From Deltaproteobacteria bacterium (GTDB lineage: Bacteria; Desulfobacterota; GWC2-55-46; S146-73): DNA of 6,820 nucleotides. The notes under the pieces were generated by a model. That model saw only the letters and a program-made list of their open reading frames with translations. It did not search any database and was not told where the DNA came from. The position numbers and the translations under genes were made by a program. Of this stretch, positions 6,090 through 6,820 are shown piece after piece (positions within the stretch are counted from its first letter, which is position 1; every line of letters starts with the position of its first letter). The stretch covers positions 1 to 6,820 of the forward strand of contig WGFF01000113.1 of the NCBI GenBank assembly GCA_015492355.1. The letters are read 5' to 3'.

Positions 6090-6632
6090 ATGGGAAAATT
6101 CTACGAATCGTTGAACGACGACCTTAAAAGATTCATATACGCGCAACGGATATTCTTCGTTGCCACCGCCCCCCACAAGGGGAGGATAAACATCTCTCCC
6201 AAGGGTATGGATACATTCAGGTGTATAGATAACAGGACCGTTGCCTATCTCGACCTTACAGGAAGTGGCAACGAGACCTCAGCCCATCTCCTTGAAAATG
6301 GTCGCATGACAGTGATGTTTACGAGCTTTTCCGAAACACCCCTTGTAGTTCGCCTCTATGGACATGGCAGGGTGGTAAGAGAAGGAGATAGTGAATGGAA
6401 CAGACTCTATACCCTCTTTGAACCACTGCCAGGTACGAGACAGATAGTGGTACTACATATCGACTCTGTACAGACCTCCTGCGGTTACGGTGTGCCAGTG
6501 TATAAATTCGTAAAACAGAGGGATACACTTAAAAAATGGGCAGAAAAGAAAGGTGCCCATGGGATAAAAGAGTACTGGAAGAAGAATAACCTTACAAGCA
6601 TAGACGGACTCCCCACACATCTTATGAGGTGA
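6090..6632 (+). CDS. pyridoxamine 5'-phosphate oxidase-family (flavin split-barrel) protein
   Basis: This 180-residue soluble protein belongs to the PPOX-like split-barrel family, whose members bind FMN, F420 or heme. Visible signatures are FFVATAPHKGRINISPKGMD (22-41), VAYLDLTGSGNETSAHLLEN (51-70) and LYGHGRVV (89-96). They are followed by a C-terminal extension typical of one subgroup: SCGYGVPVYKF (130-140), QRDTLKKWAEKKG (143-155) and SIDGLPT (170-176). True PdxH has other substrate-binding residues and I do not propose vitamin B6 oxidation. An in-frame ATG at 6066 inside ahbD would add eight residues; I prefer 6090 because the family starts with MxKFY. GGAGG at 6070-6074 is rather far (15 bases), so translation probably depends on coupling to ahbD. 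The position seven bases after ahbD suggests a function with heme synthesis, such as accepting electrons or binding product. That is inference; the substrate and cofactor are not determined by the sequence. Confidence 0.85.
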   Translation: MGKFYESLNDDLKRFIYAQRIFFVATAPHKGRINISPKGMDTFRCIDNRTVAYLDLTGSGNETSAHLLENGRMTVMFTSFSETPLVVRLYGHGRVVREGDSEWNRLYTLFEPLPGTRQIVVLHIDSVQTSCGYGVPVYKFVKQRDTLKKWAEKKGAHGIKEYWKKNNLTSIDGLPTHLMR

Positions 6633-6633
6633 T
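6626..6633 (+). promoter_or_regulatory. ribosome binding site of the DUF4177 gene
   Basis: GAGGTGAT matches the anti-Shine-Dalgarno complement over eight bases, and its core GAGG ends four bases before the ATG at 6634. It includes the TGA stop of the preceding gene, tying translation of the two genes together. Confidence 0.6.
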
Positions 6634-6813
6634 ATGCTCCAGTACAAGGTCGTTGAGATAAGTGTTGTAACAGACGAGGAGATAGAGAAGGTCTTGAACA
6701 CCTACGTAAAGGATGGCTGGAACTTCGACGGTATAAACTTTGCCATGAGGGATTCCTCAAAAAGACCAGCCATGGCATTCCTTATCTTTACAAGGAATGT
6801 GGGTGAGGAGTGA
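6634..6813 (+). CDS. small DUF4177-type protein, 59 residues
   Basis: A complete small gene starts one base after the preceding stop and ends with TGA at 6811-6813. The product begins MLQYKVVEISVVTDEEIEKV, continues through a GWNFDGINFAMR segment (29-39) and ends SSKRPAMAFLIFTRNVGEE (41-59). The pattern of an opening strand (YKVVEI), a helix with DEEIEKVLNTYVKDGW and two further strands (FDGINFAMR, AMAFLIFTR) matches the small DUF4177 family, which has no established function. There is no signal peptide, membrane segment or metal-binding cysteine. The tight link to ahbD and the flavoprotein-like gene suggests a shared role, perhaps as a small accessory subunit, but this is inference. Real coding status is supported by the ribosome site, spacing, family resemblance and codon use like that of its neighbours. 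Confidence 0.8.
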   Translation: MLQYKVVEISVVTDEEIEKVLNTYVKDGWNFDGINFAMRDSSKRPAMAFLIFTRNVGEE

Positions 6814-6820
6814 GTGGGAG
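6805..6820 (+). other. possible ribosome site or start of a following gene
   Basis: GAGGAG (6805-6810) lies within the end of the DUF4177 gene, and a GTG follows at 6814-6816, directly after its stop. This could begin another gene of the same operon, or the real start may lie beyond the window. Only seven bases remain, so nothing more can be said. Confidence 0.2.

Overview
The window holds seven genes, all on the + strand, and most of them belong to tetrapyrrole (heme/siroheme) synthesis. In order they are hemC (porphobilinogen deaminase), a cobA-hemD fusion (uroporphyrinogen-III methyltransferase plus uroporphyrinogen-III synthase), hemB (porphobilinogen synthase), a gene for a winged-helix plus PD-(D/E)XK-like protein, ahbD (radical SAM heme b synthase of the siroheme-dependent pathway), a flavin split-barrel (PPOX-family) protein gene and a 59-residue DUF4177-type protein gene.

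Organism: ahbD, used in place of the oxygen-linked protoporphyrin steps, suggests an anaerobe. Clear Shine-Dalgarno sequences, tight gene packing, a zinc-type HemB and a CobA-HemD fusion suggest a bacterium. Strong use of AGG/AGA for Arg and ATA for Ile, at roughly balanced GC, would fit a Nitrospirota (Thermodesulfovibrionia-like) or Desulfobacterota lineage. This placement is inference; no marker gene in the window fixes it.

Layout: positions 1-168 are a leader with two small hairpins and no convincing gene. hemC and cobA-hemD overlap by an ATGA (1119-1122) and are surely co-translated. A 143-base spacer with nested inverted repeats separates them from hemB. After hemB come 326 bases without a gene (3773-4098), containing several small potential RNA structures and an orphan Shine-Dalgarno-like sequence. 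The nuclease-like gene follows; its 3' end overlaps ahbD by 20 bases. ahbD, the PPOX-like gene and the DUF4177 gene are then spaced by 7 bases and 1 base and look like one translational unit.

How the genes work together: HemB joins two 5-aminolevulinate molecules into porphobilinogen, HemC polymerises four of these into hydroxymethylbilane, and the HemD half closes the ring to uroporphyrinogen III. The CobA half methylates this to precorrin-2, the entry to siroheme and cobalamin. In the Ahb pathway siroheme is decarboxylated (AhbA/B), loses acetate groups (AhbC) and finally has two propionates converted to vinyls by AhbD, giving heme b. Only the last of these Ahb enzymes is in the window; hemA/hemL, the precorrin-2 dehydrogenase/chelatase, ahbA/B and ahbC must lie elsewhere if the pathway is complete.

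The most interesting points are the two small downstream genes tied to ahbD, of which the flavoprotein-like one is a candidate redox or heme-handling partner, and the nuclease-like gene sitting inside an otherwise biosynthetic cluster.
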